Below, in pieces: positions 8,841-21,114 of a DNA stretch of 48,239 nucleotides. Within the stretch, counting starts at the first letter, position 1. Each line of letters starts with the position of its first letter. This DNA is from an uncultured Eggerthellaceae bacterium (GTDB lineage Bacteria > Actinomycetota > Coriobacteriia > Coriobacteriales > Eggerthellaceae): contig CAJTML010000004.1 of the NCBI GenBank assembly GCA_910577495.1, positions 1 through 48,239 of the forward strand. Reading direction: 5' to 3'. Under the pieces are notes generated by a model that ran no database searches, had not been told where the DNA came from, and saw only the letters and a list, made by a program, of their open reading frames with translations. The position numbers and the translations under genes are program-made.

Positions 8841-11800
8841 TTAGTCGTCAAGACTTGCATCGGAAGCTGCTTCGTCCTCTTTGCTGGTCAAGCCAAATCC
8901 GAAGGATCCAACCGAACCGAGCAGAGCGTCAAGCTCTTCCAAGTTGCGCTGATACGAATGCGGCGGCAGTGCTTCACCAAGCATGTCTTCGCCATCCGTA
9001 TTGAATGTCGGCGGCTCGTCTCCACCGATCAGGATCGTATCATCGGGGCTGAACACCATGTCGAGCAGCTGGCTCATGTCGTCAGAAGTTGCAGATAGAT
9101 CATCTTCAATCACATGAAGCAGACCGCGCTCTTCCAAACCTTCCTTGAGCTCCTCGATAGCCTTCACGCCAATGCCCTCAATGCGAAGCAGGTCTTCCTC
9201 GGTGCGACCAGCAAGGTCAGCAACCGTCTCAATACCAGCCTCTGAGAACTTGTTAGCCCAGCGCTGCGAAACACCCAGGTCATCGTAGATGTACATGCGG
9301 GCATCCTCGTCAGACAGACGCGGTCCGATGTGACCAAACGACATGCCCGGATAGTTGTTGTAGCCACCCGGCACGAAGTAAGTGTCATCAAGCGACCAGT
9401 CTTGCGGCTGCGGCAGCAGCTCCTCAATGTCGCGCAGAGCATCGGGGGCGAAGTCAGGCAGCGCGTCTCCGCTCACAGCTGAAACCGGACGACCCTTGTA
9501 GGTCAGGCCAACTTCGCGATAACGCGGCAGACCCGTACCAGCCGGGATCGGCTTGCCGATGATGACGTTTTCCTTAAGACCTGCCAGATGATCAACCTTG
9601 CCCTCAATGGCGGCGTCGGTGAGCACCTTGGTGGTCTCCTGGAACGATGCAGCTGACAAGAACGAATCAGTTGCAAGCGATGCCTTGGTGATACCAAGCA
9701 GCAACGGTTGACCCACCGGCGGCTCTTTGCCCTCAGCAATCAGTTCGTTCGCAACATCTTCAAACTCAAAGCGGTTCACCTGGCGACCCGGCAGATAGTC
9801 GGAGTCACCCGCGTCAAGCACTGCCATCTTGCGCAGCATCTGACGGGCGATAACCTCAATGTGCTTGTCGTTAATGTCTACACCTTGCGAGACGTATACG
9901 CCCTGTACCTGGCTTACGATATAGCGAAGCGTGGTGTTGGGGTCGGTCAAGCGCAGCAAGTCATGCGGGTTGATTGAACCTTTGGTGAGCTGCTGGCCAA
10001 TGCGCACTTCGCAACCATCAACAACACCCGGCAGCATCTGAGCACGAGCTGAAACCACATACTCGCGATAGTTGCCCTCTTGGTCATGAATGGTCAGCGT
10101 CTTGGACTGCTTGTCGCCAGAGATTTGCAGCGTACCGGAGATCTCTGCCAAAACAGCAAGACCCTTCGGCTTACGTGCCTCAAACAACTCTTGAACACGA
10201 GGCAGACCGTGCGTAATGTCCTCACCTGCAACACCGCCGGTGTGGAACGTACGCATCGTCAGCTGCGTACCGGGCTCACCAATGGACTGAGCAGCAATAA
10301 TACCAACTGCCGTACCAATGTTGACCGGACGAGCCGTAGCCAAGTCCCAACCGTAGCACTTCTGGCACACGCCATGCTCAGCGTGGCAGGTCATAACCGT
10401 ACGGATAACAACCTCTTCAACGCCAGCAGCTTCCAACGCACGCAGCTGATCCAGACCAGAAATGTACTCGTCAGCGTCCACAATGATTTCGCCATTTGCA
10501 TCAGCCAAGGGCTCCAGCACGCAACGACCGATGAGGTTCTCGTCCAGATCCCCCTTCTCGGTGTGCAGCGGGTAGGCCACACCATCGGTGGTGCCGCAGT
10601 CAATTTCGCGAATGATCACGTCTTGCGCAACGTCAACCAGACGACGGGTCAAGTAACCTGAGTCAGCCGTACGCAGTGCGGTGTCAGCCAGACCCTTACG
10701 AGCACCGTGCGTTGAAATAAAGTATTCCAACACCGACAAGCCCTCGCGGAAGTTTGCCTTAATCGGGCGGTCAATAATCTCACCCTTCGGGTCAGACATC
10801 AAACCACGCATACCTGCCAGCTGGCGAATCTGCTTGATGTTACCACGAGCACCAGAGAAGGCCATCATGTAGATCGGGTTGAACTTGTCGAAGTTCTCAG
10901 CCATGGCCTCGCCGACCTCTTCGTTGGCTTCGTTCCAGATGTCAACAACCTGCTTATGGCGCTCTTCGCGGCTCATAAGACCCATCTCGTAGTCCTCATC
11001 AATAGCGGCAACTTTTGCGTCAGCTGCAGCCAAGATCTCAGGCTTGTTGGGCGGTACGGTTGCGTCGTAAACCGAAACGGTAACACCAGCGCGGGTTGCG
11101 TAATGGAAACCAGCGTCCTTCAGGCCGTCCAAAATAGCCGGAACGTCTGAAAGCTCGTAGCGGTTGCACACATCCTCAACCAAGCGGCCGATCTCTTTTT
11201 TGTTCATCTCATAGTTGAGATACGGGTAGTCATCAGGCAGTACCGAGTTGAACGTAATGCGACCAATGGTAGTCTCAATACGCTCGCCTGCTTTATGCTC
11301 TTCGGTCTGACCGAAAGCAGTTGCCACCTGCGTGTCACGCGTGAGGCGCACCCAGATCTTTGCCTGCAGGTCAACTTCAGCACGGGCGTCATAGGCGTTC
11401 AGTGCGTCAGCGAAGTCAATAAAGGCACGACCCTCACCCGGGAAACCATCACGAGCAGCGGTCAGGTAGTACAGACCGATGATCATGTCCTGAGTCGGTA
11501 CGGTCAGCGGACGACCATGTGCCGGTGACTTGATGTTGTTCGCAGACAGCATCAACACGCGCGCCTCAGCCTGTGCCTCAGCACCGAGCGGTACGTGCAC
11601 AGCCATCTGGTCACCGTCGAAGTCTGCGTTGAATGCGGTACATACGAGCGGATGCAGCTTGATAGCTTTACCTTCAACCAGCACCGGCTCAAAGGCCTGA
11701 ATGCCCAGACGGTGCAGGGTTGGTGCGCGGTTCAAGAGCACGGGATGCTCGGTAATGACCTCTTCCAACACGTCCCAAACGTAGCTTGCGCCACGATCAA

Positions 11801-13238
11801 CAGCACGCTTTGCAGCCTTGATGTTAGCGGCATACTCAAGCTCTACCAGGCGCTTCATAACGAAGGGCTTGAACAGCTCAAGTGCCATCTGGCTCGGCAG
11901 ACCGCACTGGTGCAGCTTCAGCTGCGGGCCAACAACGATTACCGAACGGCCAGAGTAGTCAACACGCTTACCCAACAAGTTCTGACGGAAGCGGCCTTGC
12001 TTGCCCTTGAGCATGTCGGAGAGCGACTTCAGCGGACGATTGCCGGGTCCTGTGACCGGACGACCACGACGGCCGTTGTCAAACAAGCTGTCCACAGCCT
12101 CTTGCAGCATGCGCTTCTCATTGTTCACGATGATCTCAGGTGCACCCAGATCAAGCAGACGCTTCAAGCGGTTGTTGCGGTTGATCACGCGACGATACAG
12201 ATCATTCAGGTCTGACGTGGCGAAACGACCACCGTCCAACTGCACCATCGGGCGCAGATCAGGCGGGATAACCGGGATAACGTCCAAAATCATATCTGAG
12301 GGCTTGTTGGATGACTTCAAGAAAGCATCCACAACCTTCAGGCGCTTGATAGCCTTCGCGCGCTTTTGACCCTTGCCATTTGAGATGGTGTCGCGCAGCT
12401 CTTCGGCCACCGCCTCCAGATCCATCGCATCTAACAGATCACGCACAGCCTCTGCACCCATGCCACCCGTGAAGTAGTCACGGTAGTTCAGGCGCATCTC
12501 GCGATACAGCGCCTCATCAGGCACGAGCTGCTTCGGCTCAATCTTCATGAATGCCTCAAAGGCATCCTGGCGAAGTGCTTTGCGCTCGTTGAACTCTTCG
12601 TAGATGTCAGCGATCTCTTCGTCAACCTCTTCAGGCGTGAGGCGCTCATCTTCTTCAATGTCGTCAACAAAGTCGTCGTCTTCAGGCACGTAGTCCACCG
12701 ACAACTTGCGGGTTGCCTCTACGATGCGGTCACGCTCTGCGTCCAACTCTTCCAAGTCAGCAGCAAGCTCATCGCGCAGCTCATCGGCATCCTCTTCGCG
12801 AGCCTCTTTATCAACAGACGTGATAATTGAGCTGGCGAAATACAGTACCTTCTCAAGCTCCTTCGGCGGAATATCCAACAGATAGCCCAGACGAGAAGGA
12901 GAACCCTTGAAGTACCAAATATGGCTCACGGGAGCTGCAAGCTCAATGTGGCCCATGCGCTCACGGCGAACCTTAGAGCGCGTTACTTCAACACCGCAGC
13001 GTTCGCAGACGATGCCCTTAAAACGCACACGCTTATATTTGCCGCACGCGCACTCCCAGTCCTTGGTCGGACCGAAAATCTTTTCGCAGAACAAACCGTC
13101 TTTTTCCGGCTTGAGCGTGCGGTAGTTGATGGTCTCCGGCTTCTTGACCTCGCCGCGCGACCAGCTGCGCACGTCTTCGGCACTTGCCAGGGAGATACGC
13201 AGAGCGTCGAAATTATTTACGTCGAATTCCGTCGTCAT
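8841..13238 (-). CDS. rpoC: RNA polymerase beta' subunit with alpha-CTD-like C-terminal extension
   Basis: Catalytic subunit of RNA polymerase, 1465 residues, against about 1316 in Mycobacterium. Seen in order: N-terminal zinc ribbon (CACGKYKR...CERCG, near residues 62-80), acidic coiled region (about 140-230), the catalytic NADFDGDQ at 537-544, the second zinc site ending CHAEHGVCQKCYG, and the conserved end of the core SFQETTKVLTDAAIEGKVDHL...LPRYREV. Beyond the core are about 150 further residues. Residues about 1315-1377 closely resemble the DNA-binding C-terminal domain of RpoA. The last 88 residues are acidic. The ATG directly follows the rpoB stop (TAAATG), so the two genes are translationally coupled. 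Confidence 0.97.
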   Translation of the reverse strand: MTTEFDVNNFDALRISLASAEDVRSWSRGEVKKPETINYRTLKPEKDGLFCEKIFGPTKDWECACGKYKRVRFKGIVCERCGVEVTRSKVRRERMGHIELAAPVSHIWYFKGSPSRLGYLLDIPPKELEKVLYFASSIITSVDKEAREEDADELRDELAADLEELDAERDRIVEATRKLSVDYVPEDDDFVDDIEEDERLTPEEVDEEIADIYEEFNERKALRQDAFEAFMKIEPKQLVPDEALYREMRLNYRDYFTGGMGAEAVRDLLDAMDLEAVAEELRDTISNGKGQKRAKAIKRLKVVDAFLKSSNKPSDMILDVIPVIPPDLRPMVQLDGGRFATSDLNDLYRRVINRNNRLKRLLDLGAPEIIVNNEKRMLQEAVDSLFDNGRRGRPVTGPGNRPLKSLSDMLKGKQGRFRQNLLGKRVDYSGRSVIVVGPQLKLHQCGLPSQMALELFKPFVMKRLVELEYAANIKAAKRAVDRGASYVWDVLEEVITEHPVLLNRAPTLHRLGIQAFEPVLVEGKAIKLHPLVCTAFNADFDGDQMAVHVPLGAEAQAEARVLMLSANNIKSPAHGRPLTVPTQDMIIGLYYLTAARDGFPGEGRAFIDFADALNAYDARAEVDLQAKIWVRLTRDTQVATAFGQTEEHKAGERIETTIGRITFNSVLPDDYPYLNYEMNKKEIGRLVEDVCNRYELSDVPAILDGLKDAGFHYATRAGVTVSVYDATVPPNKPEILAAADAKVAAIDEDYEMGLMSREERHKQVVDIWNEANEEVGEAMAENFDKFNPIYMMAFSGARGNIKQIRQLAGMRGLMSDPKGEIIDRPIKANFREGLSVLEYFISTHGARKGLADTALRTADSGYLTRRLVDVAQDVIIREIDCGTTDGVAYPLHTEKGDLDENLIGRCVLEPLADANGEIIVDADEYISGLDQLRALEAAGVEEVVIRTVMTCHAEHGVCQKCYGWDLATARPVNIGTAVGIIAAQSIGEPGTQLTMRTFHTGGVAGEDITHGLPRVQELFEARKPKGLAVLAEISGTLQISGDKQSKTLTIHDQEGNYREYVVSARAQMLPGVVDGCEVRIGQQLTKGSINPHDLLRLTDPNTTLRYIVSQVQGVYVSQGVDINDKHIEVIARQMLRKMAVLDAGDSDYLPGRQVNRFEFEDVANELIAEGKEPPVGQPLLLGITKASLATDSFLSAASFQETTKVLTDAAIEGKVDHLAGLKENVIIGKPIPAGTGLPRYREVGLTYKGRPVSAVSGDALPDFAPDALRDIEELLPQPQDWSLDDTYFVPGGYNNYPGMSFGHIGPRLSDEDARMYIYDDLGVSQRWANKFSEAGIETVADLAGRTEEDLLRIEGIGVKAIEELKEGLEERGLLHVIEDDLSATSDDMSQLLDMVFSPDDTILIGGDEPPTFNTDGEDMLGEALPPHSYQRNLEELDALLGSVGSFGFGLTSKEDEAASDASLDD
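9108..9296 (-). other. Alpha-CTD-like helix-hairpin-helix domain inside rpoC
   Basis: From the RWANKF motif to RGLLH the sequence aligns without gaps to E. coli RpoA from RSANCL to RGLSL. Residues at the positions of alpha Arg265, Asn268, Gly296, Lys298 and Glu302 are kept; Ser299 is Ala and Asn294 is Gly. The RTE..LL segment is also shared. The alignment was made by eye from memory of the RpoA sequence. It supports a DNA- or activator-contacting module on beta', but other helix-hairpin-helix proteins share part of this pattern. Confidence 0.68.
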
Positions 13239-16776
<3,538 letters not shown>

Positions 16777-16778
<2 letters not shown>

Positions 16779-16860
16779 GAGGCATGTCCTCCTTCATGAG
16801 CTTCCGCTAAATCGCGAAAAAGTCGCAATTTCCTAGAATACGTTCAAAGACATGCCTCGT
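16777..16860. repeat. 12-bp inverted repeat bracketing the rpoB start region
   Basis: ACGAGGCATGTC at 16777-16788 is perfectly inverted at 16849-16860. One arm overlaps the rpoB start codon and the other the promoter spacer and -35. Both arms cannot lie in the same mRNA, so this would act as DNA if it has a role. Confidence 0.5.
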
Positions 16861-16863
16861 CAA
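16835..16863 (-). promoter_or_regulatory. rpoB promoter, TTGACG-17-TATTCT
   Basis: A near-consensus sigma-70-type promoter on the minus strand: -35 TTGACG (16858-16863), 17-base spacer, -10 TATTCT (16835-16840). It would give a short leader of about 50 bases before the GTG start. Confidence 0.75.
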
Positions 16864-16954
16864 GAAAAATTTTTACGAAGTATGAAATTTTTTTGTAGTT
16901 TTGGCCGTTTACCAGGCACTTTATCGCTGTGATTTCGCCTTCATAATCACGCTT

Positions 16955-17905
16955 TTACGCCCGCATTGCACTCACTTCCACGTTACCCGACGCGATATCA
17001 ACCGCAATCGGGATTTCGCCTTTACCACAGACCCACTCATTGCCGTGCTGGGTAGCGTCAAAACCACGGATGGCGAAGTTACCGGCCACCTTATCCACAT
17101 CAGCCTTAAACGTTGCAGTTTCGGGAAGCGCAAGACCAAGTTGCCCACTGGCAAGCGAAAGATTTGCGCTTCGCGGCGCATGCGTACAAGCGATGGTGGC
17201 GTTACCTGATGCAACCTGCGCATCAACCGCGCCGAACTCCCCGCTTACATCCAAGGTGCCGCTGGCCATATCAAGCGAGAATTCGTCAGCTGCAACGCCT
17301 TGTGCAGCCAAGCCGCCTGATGCCAAACTCACGCGAAGCGCTTGCGCTGAGAAGCCTTCGAGGTCATACGAACCTGATGCCGCATCGAGGGCGAAGAGCT
17401 GCAGCGCATCTTCCTTGTGCTCGGGGATGAGAATCTCAAGTTGCTTGTGGCCATAGTTGAACGTACACCCAACAAGGCCTTGCCCGCCTTCGCAGTAATC
17501 AATTTCAAGCACCGATCCGTTGAGAGTACACGTCATAGGAAGCGCTCGGGAGTTTGATACACGATATTCGCGCACCTCAATTGCTTCAACGTCGGCTGTG
17601 CGAACAGATGCGCTTCCCGCCAACCACGTGATAACAATCCGCTCTACGTCGTCGCAGTCAAACGTGTAGAGGTCCCCGCTTTCTGTCTGTTCTGCACCAG
17701 CGACTGATGCTCCATTGATGAGCGCTTGCTCAGGGGTGTCGGGTGGCGTTGGCACAGTAGGCGCTTGTGGTGGCGTAGGGGCTTGTGGCACGGTAGGCGC
17801 CATGAGACCTCCGGTGGTCAAAAAGCCCATGCCGAACACCACAATCAAGCAGAGTGCACAAATACCAACAATTTTGCCTTTGGTTCGCTTTGTTACGTAA
17901 GCCAT
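16955..17905 (-). CDS. DUF4097-type predicted surface protein with one membrane helix
   Basis: 316 residues: a short basic N-terminus (KRTKGK), one membrane helix (VGICALCLIVVFGMGFLTTGG), a Pro/Gln/Thr linker, then a repetitive beta-rich domain. The domain reiterates the pattern V-A-S-G (AASGSYDLEGF, LASGGLAAQG, MASGTLDVSG, VASGNATIAC, LASGQLGLAL, IASGNVEVSA), as in DUF4097 beta-helix 'adhesin-like' proteins. It starts 9 bases after an XRE regulator with a membrane helix, with AAGGGG before its ATG. Such pairs are often envelope-stress modules, so a sensing or envelope role is inferred. No sortase or lipobox signal is seen. Confidence 0.8.
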   Translation of the reverse strand: MAYVTKRTKGKIVGICALCLIVVFGMGFLTTGGLMAPTVPQAPTPPQAPTVPTPPDTPEQALINGASVAGAEQTESGDLYTFDCDDVERIVITWLAGSASVRTADVEAIEVREYRVSNSRALPMTCTLNGSVLEIDYCEGGQGLVGCTFNYGHKQLEILIPEHKEDALQLFALDAASGSYDLEGFSAQALRVSLASGGLAAQGVAADEFSLDMASGTLDVSGEFGAVDAQVASGNATIACTHAPRSANLSLASGQLGLALPETATFKADVDKVAGNFAIRGFDATQHGNEWVCGKGEIPIAVDIASGNVEVSAMRA

Positions 17906-17914
17906 GTGCGCCCC

Positions 17915-18643
17915 TTATTGCTGGTTGTTTTGTTGGTGATTTTGCTGATAGGTTGGATCAGATTGAATGGTTTTGGCCAGCCAGTAATAAAACGGGATGG
18001 TCAAAAAGATGATCCAACCAGGATGCCACCAGCCAAAGCAAAAGCCAATAATAAGGTAGATGCAGGCGCACACTACCGGATACGGAAACGAAGACCACGC
18101 GCCGCGTCGCTGGGGCGCGGGTGCGGCTGCGGGCTGCGTGTAAGCTGCGGGCTGCACGTAAGCCACCGGTTGTGCCTGAGGTTGCGCCTGATACGCCGGC
18201 GGCTGCTGCACGGTCGGCTGCTGTGCAGCATAGGTCTGCGGCAGCGGCACGGGCGCAGGCTGAGCCGCCTGTTGCGTCGGTACGGCAGGCTCAGGCGCGG
18301 GCGTATGCTCGGGCGCCACCACGGGCGCGGGCGCAGGCTCAGGCGCGGGCGCCACCACGGGCACGGGCTCGGGCGTTGCATCCTTCGCCCCTTCCTTCGC
18401 CCCTTCCTTCAGCGTCTCGGGCGCCTCGGGCATCTCATCAGGAGTTCCGCACACCAGCTCGTCCAGCGTCACGCCATAGAGCCGCGACAATGCAAGCAGG
18501 TTGCCGGTGTCGGGCGAAGATTCCGCGCGCTCCCATTTCGAGATTGCTTGGCGCGATAACCCCAATTTCTCGGCAAGCTCTTCTTGACTGTATCCATGCG
18601 AGCGCCTCATATCCACCAGACGCTGGGCAATTTCATTGTTCAT
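17915..18643 (-). CDS. XRE-family regulator with C-terminal membrane segment
   Basis: 242 residues. Residues 1-60 are a Cro/CI-type helix-turn-helix (RRSHGYSQEELAEKLGLSRQAISKWERAESSPD). A Pro/Ala/Gln-rich linker (about 85-185) follows. A hydrophobic hairpin comes next (VVCACIYLIIGFCFGWWHPGW, then IIFLTIPFYYWLAKTI), like the 2TM domain of membrane-tethered XRE proteins. The start MNNEIAQRL has AAAGG upstream. It is co-oriented and tightly spaced with the DUF4097 gene, which it probably regulates. Confidence 0.82.
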   Translation of the reverse strand: MNNEIAQRLVDMRRSHGYSQEELAEKLGLSRQAISKWERAESSPDTGNLLALSRLYGVTLDELVCGTPDEMPEAPETLKEGAKEGAKDATPEPVPVVAPAPEPAPAPVVAPEHTPAPEPAVPTQQAAQPAPVPLPQTYAAQQPTVQQPPAYQAQPQAQPVAYVQPAAYTQPAAAPAPQRRGAWSSFPYPVVCACIYLIIGFCFGWWHPGWIIFLTIPFYYWLAKTIQSDPTYQQNHQQNNQQ

Positions 18644-18786
18644 GTACGAACCTTTCTGCACCATTGGTTTTTGTAAGCCCTTCCCTTCAAAAGCCTATCG
18701 TTGCGCATATAGATGCACCAGCAAGTGCAGGTGTCAATTCGCACATTTTTCCAGCAACCGTTGGTTGCCCCTCCTCTGACGTGGGG

Positions 18787-19323
18787 TTATTTGCCGTCGC
18801 GGAGTGCTTTTAATTTCGCCAACGTAGCCGCGTCAATGCGGTCAGCCACGGTATTTTTGCGCTTCACCTGTGGGGACTCGTCAAGGCGCACCTCATCATA
18901 ATACTGTGCGACCTCATGGCTAAACCCATCTGCGCTCATGCGATCAACGCCCTGACCGAACACGGTGTCTTGGATGGTAGCGTCGCTGGTTACCACCAGC
19001 GTTTCCACGTTGCGCTCGCGCGCGTCGTGTGCCAGCTTCTCTATGACTTTGTCAGCCGATTGCCCCGCAGGCGAAAAGACGATGCGCACCCCACCAATTG
19101 TTTGCGCCTCACCTGTTGAAAACTCGTTGTATGCACCATCAAAAACGATGATTGCCTTGTACTCATGTCCCGCGAAATTCACTACGTCAGTGAGCAGTCG
19201 CTCACGCGCGGCATTATACGGATCGTCGGTGTAATCCGGGTCTGTGTTGCGCTTGTAGCGCTTGCCTGAACGCAAGACGTTATAGCCATCCACAATGAGC
19301 AGCTTATTTCGTGTGTGAGCCAC
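18787..19323 (-). CDS. NYN-domain ribonuclease of the YacP/Rae1 family
   Basis: 178 residues with a PIN-like NYN fold: the first acidic motif is LLIVDGYNVLRSG (about 8-20), followed by IIVFDGAYNEFSTG and later VTSDATIQDTVFGQG, matching YacP/Rae1, a ribosome-associated mRNA endonuclease in Bacillus. It lies 27 bases after rlmB on the same strand, the same neighbour pairing seen for yacP and the TrmH-type methylase in Firmicutes. The start is GTG with AAGGACACATC before it. Confidence 0.87.
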   Translation of the reverse strand: MAHTRNKLLIVDGYNVLRSGKRYKRNTDPDYTDDPYNAARERLLTDVVNFAGHEYKAIIVFDGAYNEFSTGEAQTIGGVRIVFSPAGQSADKVIEKLAHDARERNVETLVVTSDATIQDTVFGQGVDRMSADGFSHEVAQYYDEVRLDESPQVKRKNTVADRIDAATLAKLKALRDGK

Positions 19324-19350
19324 GATGTGTCCTTGCCCTACCGCTTGGCT

Positions 19351-20130
19351 TTAGCGCGCGGACGGCTGACCCGACAACCACGAACCAGCATTTTGGCGAA
19401 GCCACTCATACATGCACGCCGTTGCCGCTTGTGCCACATTGAGCGATGCAACTTCGCCTGCCATAGGAAGCTTGCCGAACAGATCGCAGTTCTCAAGCAC
19501 GAGGCGCGACACCCCTTCGTGCTCGTTGCCCATCACGAGCGCAATTTTGCCCTTCATGTTGACATCCCACAGCACATCTTGCGCATGCTCGGTTGCAGCA
19601 ACCACCCAAAAGCCCGCTTCCTGCAGACGCGTGATTGCCTGCACCATGTTTGAGACCTGCGCCACTGGCATGTGCGCAATAGCACCCGCCGAGCTTTTAT
19701 AGGTTGCCGCGTCCACACGCGCACTGCGCTTGTTCGGGATCACCAGACCACTAGCACCAACCGCCTCAGCACTGCGAGCCAAAGCACCCAAGTTACCCGC
19801 ATCGGTAATGTGATCCAGCAAGACCACCAGCGCAGCTCCTTCGCGCTCTTCTGCAGATTGGGTTGCCGCATCAATGACTTCGCCAATACCCACGTAGGCA
19901 AACGCCTTGGCCTCGGCCATAACTCCTTGATGCGATCCGCGCACCGAACGATCTTCCAGCGCTTTGCGCGGCACCATCTCAACCGGCACCTTATAGCGCT
20001 TCGCCTTGCGCATAATGTCTTCAATCATGCCGTCGCGCTTGACGAAATCCCCAATCAAGATGCGTCGCATGGGCACTCCGGTTCGAAATGCTTCAATAAC
20101 CGGACGTTTTCCTTCAATATAATCAGCCAC
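19351..20130 (-). CDS. rlmB: 23S rRNA 2'-O-ribose methyltransferase, TrmH/SpoU family
   Basis: 259 residues. An N-terminal substrate-binding domain (IEGKRPVIEAF...GSHQGVMAEAKAF) precedes a SPOUT knot domain with LLDHITDAGNLGALARSAEA (motif 1), VMGNEHEGVSRL (motif 2) and KLPMAGEVASLNVAQAATACMYEW (motif 3, SAM-binding trefoil). This fits RlmB, which methylates G2251 of 23S rRNA. The start codon is GTG with AAAGGAAG upstream. Confidence 0.92.
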   Translation of the reverse strand: MADYIEGKRPVIEAFRTGVPMRRILIGDFVKRDGMIEDIMRKAKRYKVPVEMVPRKALEDRSVRGSHQGVMAEAKAFAYVGIGEVIDAATQSAEEREGAALVVLLDHITDAGNLGALARSAEAVGASGLVIPNKRSARVDAATYKSSAGAIAHMPVAQVSNMVQAITRLQEAGFWVVAATEHAQDVLWDVNMKGKIALVMGNEHEGVSRLVLENCDLFGKLPMAGEVASLNVAQAATACMYEWLRQNAGSWLSGQPSAR

Positions 20131-20154
20131 GATACTTCCTTTATGTTCGTTACG

Positions 20155-21087
20155 TTATTGCTTTGTGTTATGCCCGTCAGGCGCATCAAAGTCCTTATCA
20201 GGCGCATCTGCCGCTGGTGTCTCAGCAACCGCAGCAACCTCAGCGGCATCAGCAGAGCCTTTGCGCTTCAGCACAAAACCGTGCTTGTGTTTGCGAATGG
20301 CGCGCTCTGCATCTCCGCCATGAAGAAACACGCCTACGATGCCGCGTCCTGCGAAATATGCCGCACGCCCCGCTTTGTGCCCCACGCGCTCCGCTTTATG
20401 CGTCACCGCGCGAACACCCTGTGCCACTTTAGGGGTCAAATCGGCTTCTGAGCGCGTCTTCCAATCAAAATACACACTCCAGTAGCGCAAAAACACAACA
20501 CAGAACACACATGCCACACCCGCCAACGGAAGCGGCGAGCCTGCCGCCGCCAGCGCAACATAGGCAACAGATCCACCAAGGCCTGCCACCGCATAAAAGT
20601 TAGAGCGCTGGAAGATGCCCGGAGTTTCGCCCACGCAAATATCGCGAATGGCGCCACCCCCTACTGCGGTCAGGCCACCCAAGATGATTGAAAGGATAAT
20701 GCCTTGATCGCACGCGAATGCCTTCGACGCTCCTGCCAGCGCAAACAGACCCACTGAAAGCGCATCAGCAAAAAAGACCGTCGCATCAAGATGGCGAAAA
20801 AGCCCCCGGAAATAAAACACGAACGCGCAGATCACAATGCAGAGCAAAATGAGATCAGGATGCGACGTGAAATACACACCGTAATCTTGCATGAGCAGGT
20901 CGCGAACAATGCCGCCACCATAGCCCGTGAGCAGGCCAAGCACGACTGTTCCGATAATATCAAGCTTGCGATCACACGCAAAAAGTGCGCCCGTTAGCAC
21001 GCCCACCACAACCGAGAAGTAATCAATACTCCACGGCACCGTGAGCACTTGCGCATCTACCATCTGTTGCCAAAGCGAGGTTTCCAT
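20155..21087 (-). CDS. TRIC/UPF0126 family membrane channel with long basic tail
   Basis: 310 residues. The first about 205 hold two tandem three-helix repeats, each with the hallmark glycine motif (GYGGGIVRDLLM and AVGGGAIRDICVG), typical of bacterial TRIC-like cation channels and YadS-type proteins. The remaining about 100 residues are a cytoplasmic His/Lys/Arg- then Ala/Asp-rich extension not usual for the family. I chose the ATG at 21085-21087; a TTG at 21108 is also in frame, and both have weak ribosome sites. It begins 28 bases after the histidine kinase stop and is probably cotranscribed with it. Confidence 0.85.
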   Translation of the reverse strand: METSLWQQMVDAQVLTVPWSIDYFSVVVGVLTGALFACDRKLDIIGTVVLGLLTGYGGGIVRDLLMQDYGVYFTSHPDLILLCIVICAFVFYFRGLFRHLDATVFFADALSVGLFALAGASKAFACDQGIILSIILGGLTAVGGGAIRDICVGETPGIFQRSNFYAVAGLGGSVAYVALAAAGSPLPLAGVACVFCVVFLRYWSVYFDWKTRSEADLTPKVAQGVRAVTHKAERVGHKAGRAAYFAGRGIVGVFLHGGDAERAIRKHKHGFVLKRKGSADAAEVAAVAETPAADAPDKDFDAPDGHNTKQ

Positions 21088-21114
21088 GCCTATTAGTATC
21101 GCAAACAAAGCGCC

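Noticed and set aside
8114..9004. Plus-strand reading frame of 296 codons opposite hisE and the rpoC end
   Set aside because: It is antisense to two clear genes, has no ribosome site and no recognisable domain; long open antisense frames follow from codon bias.
11595..12215. Plus-strand reading frame of 206 codons opposite rpoC
   Set aside because: Antisense to the most conserved part of rpoC; no family features.
19672..20451. Plus-strand reading frame of 259 codons opposite rlmB and the TRIC-like gene
   Set aside because: Basic, Cys/His-rich nonsense composition typical of antisense frames; real genes lie on the other strand.
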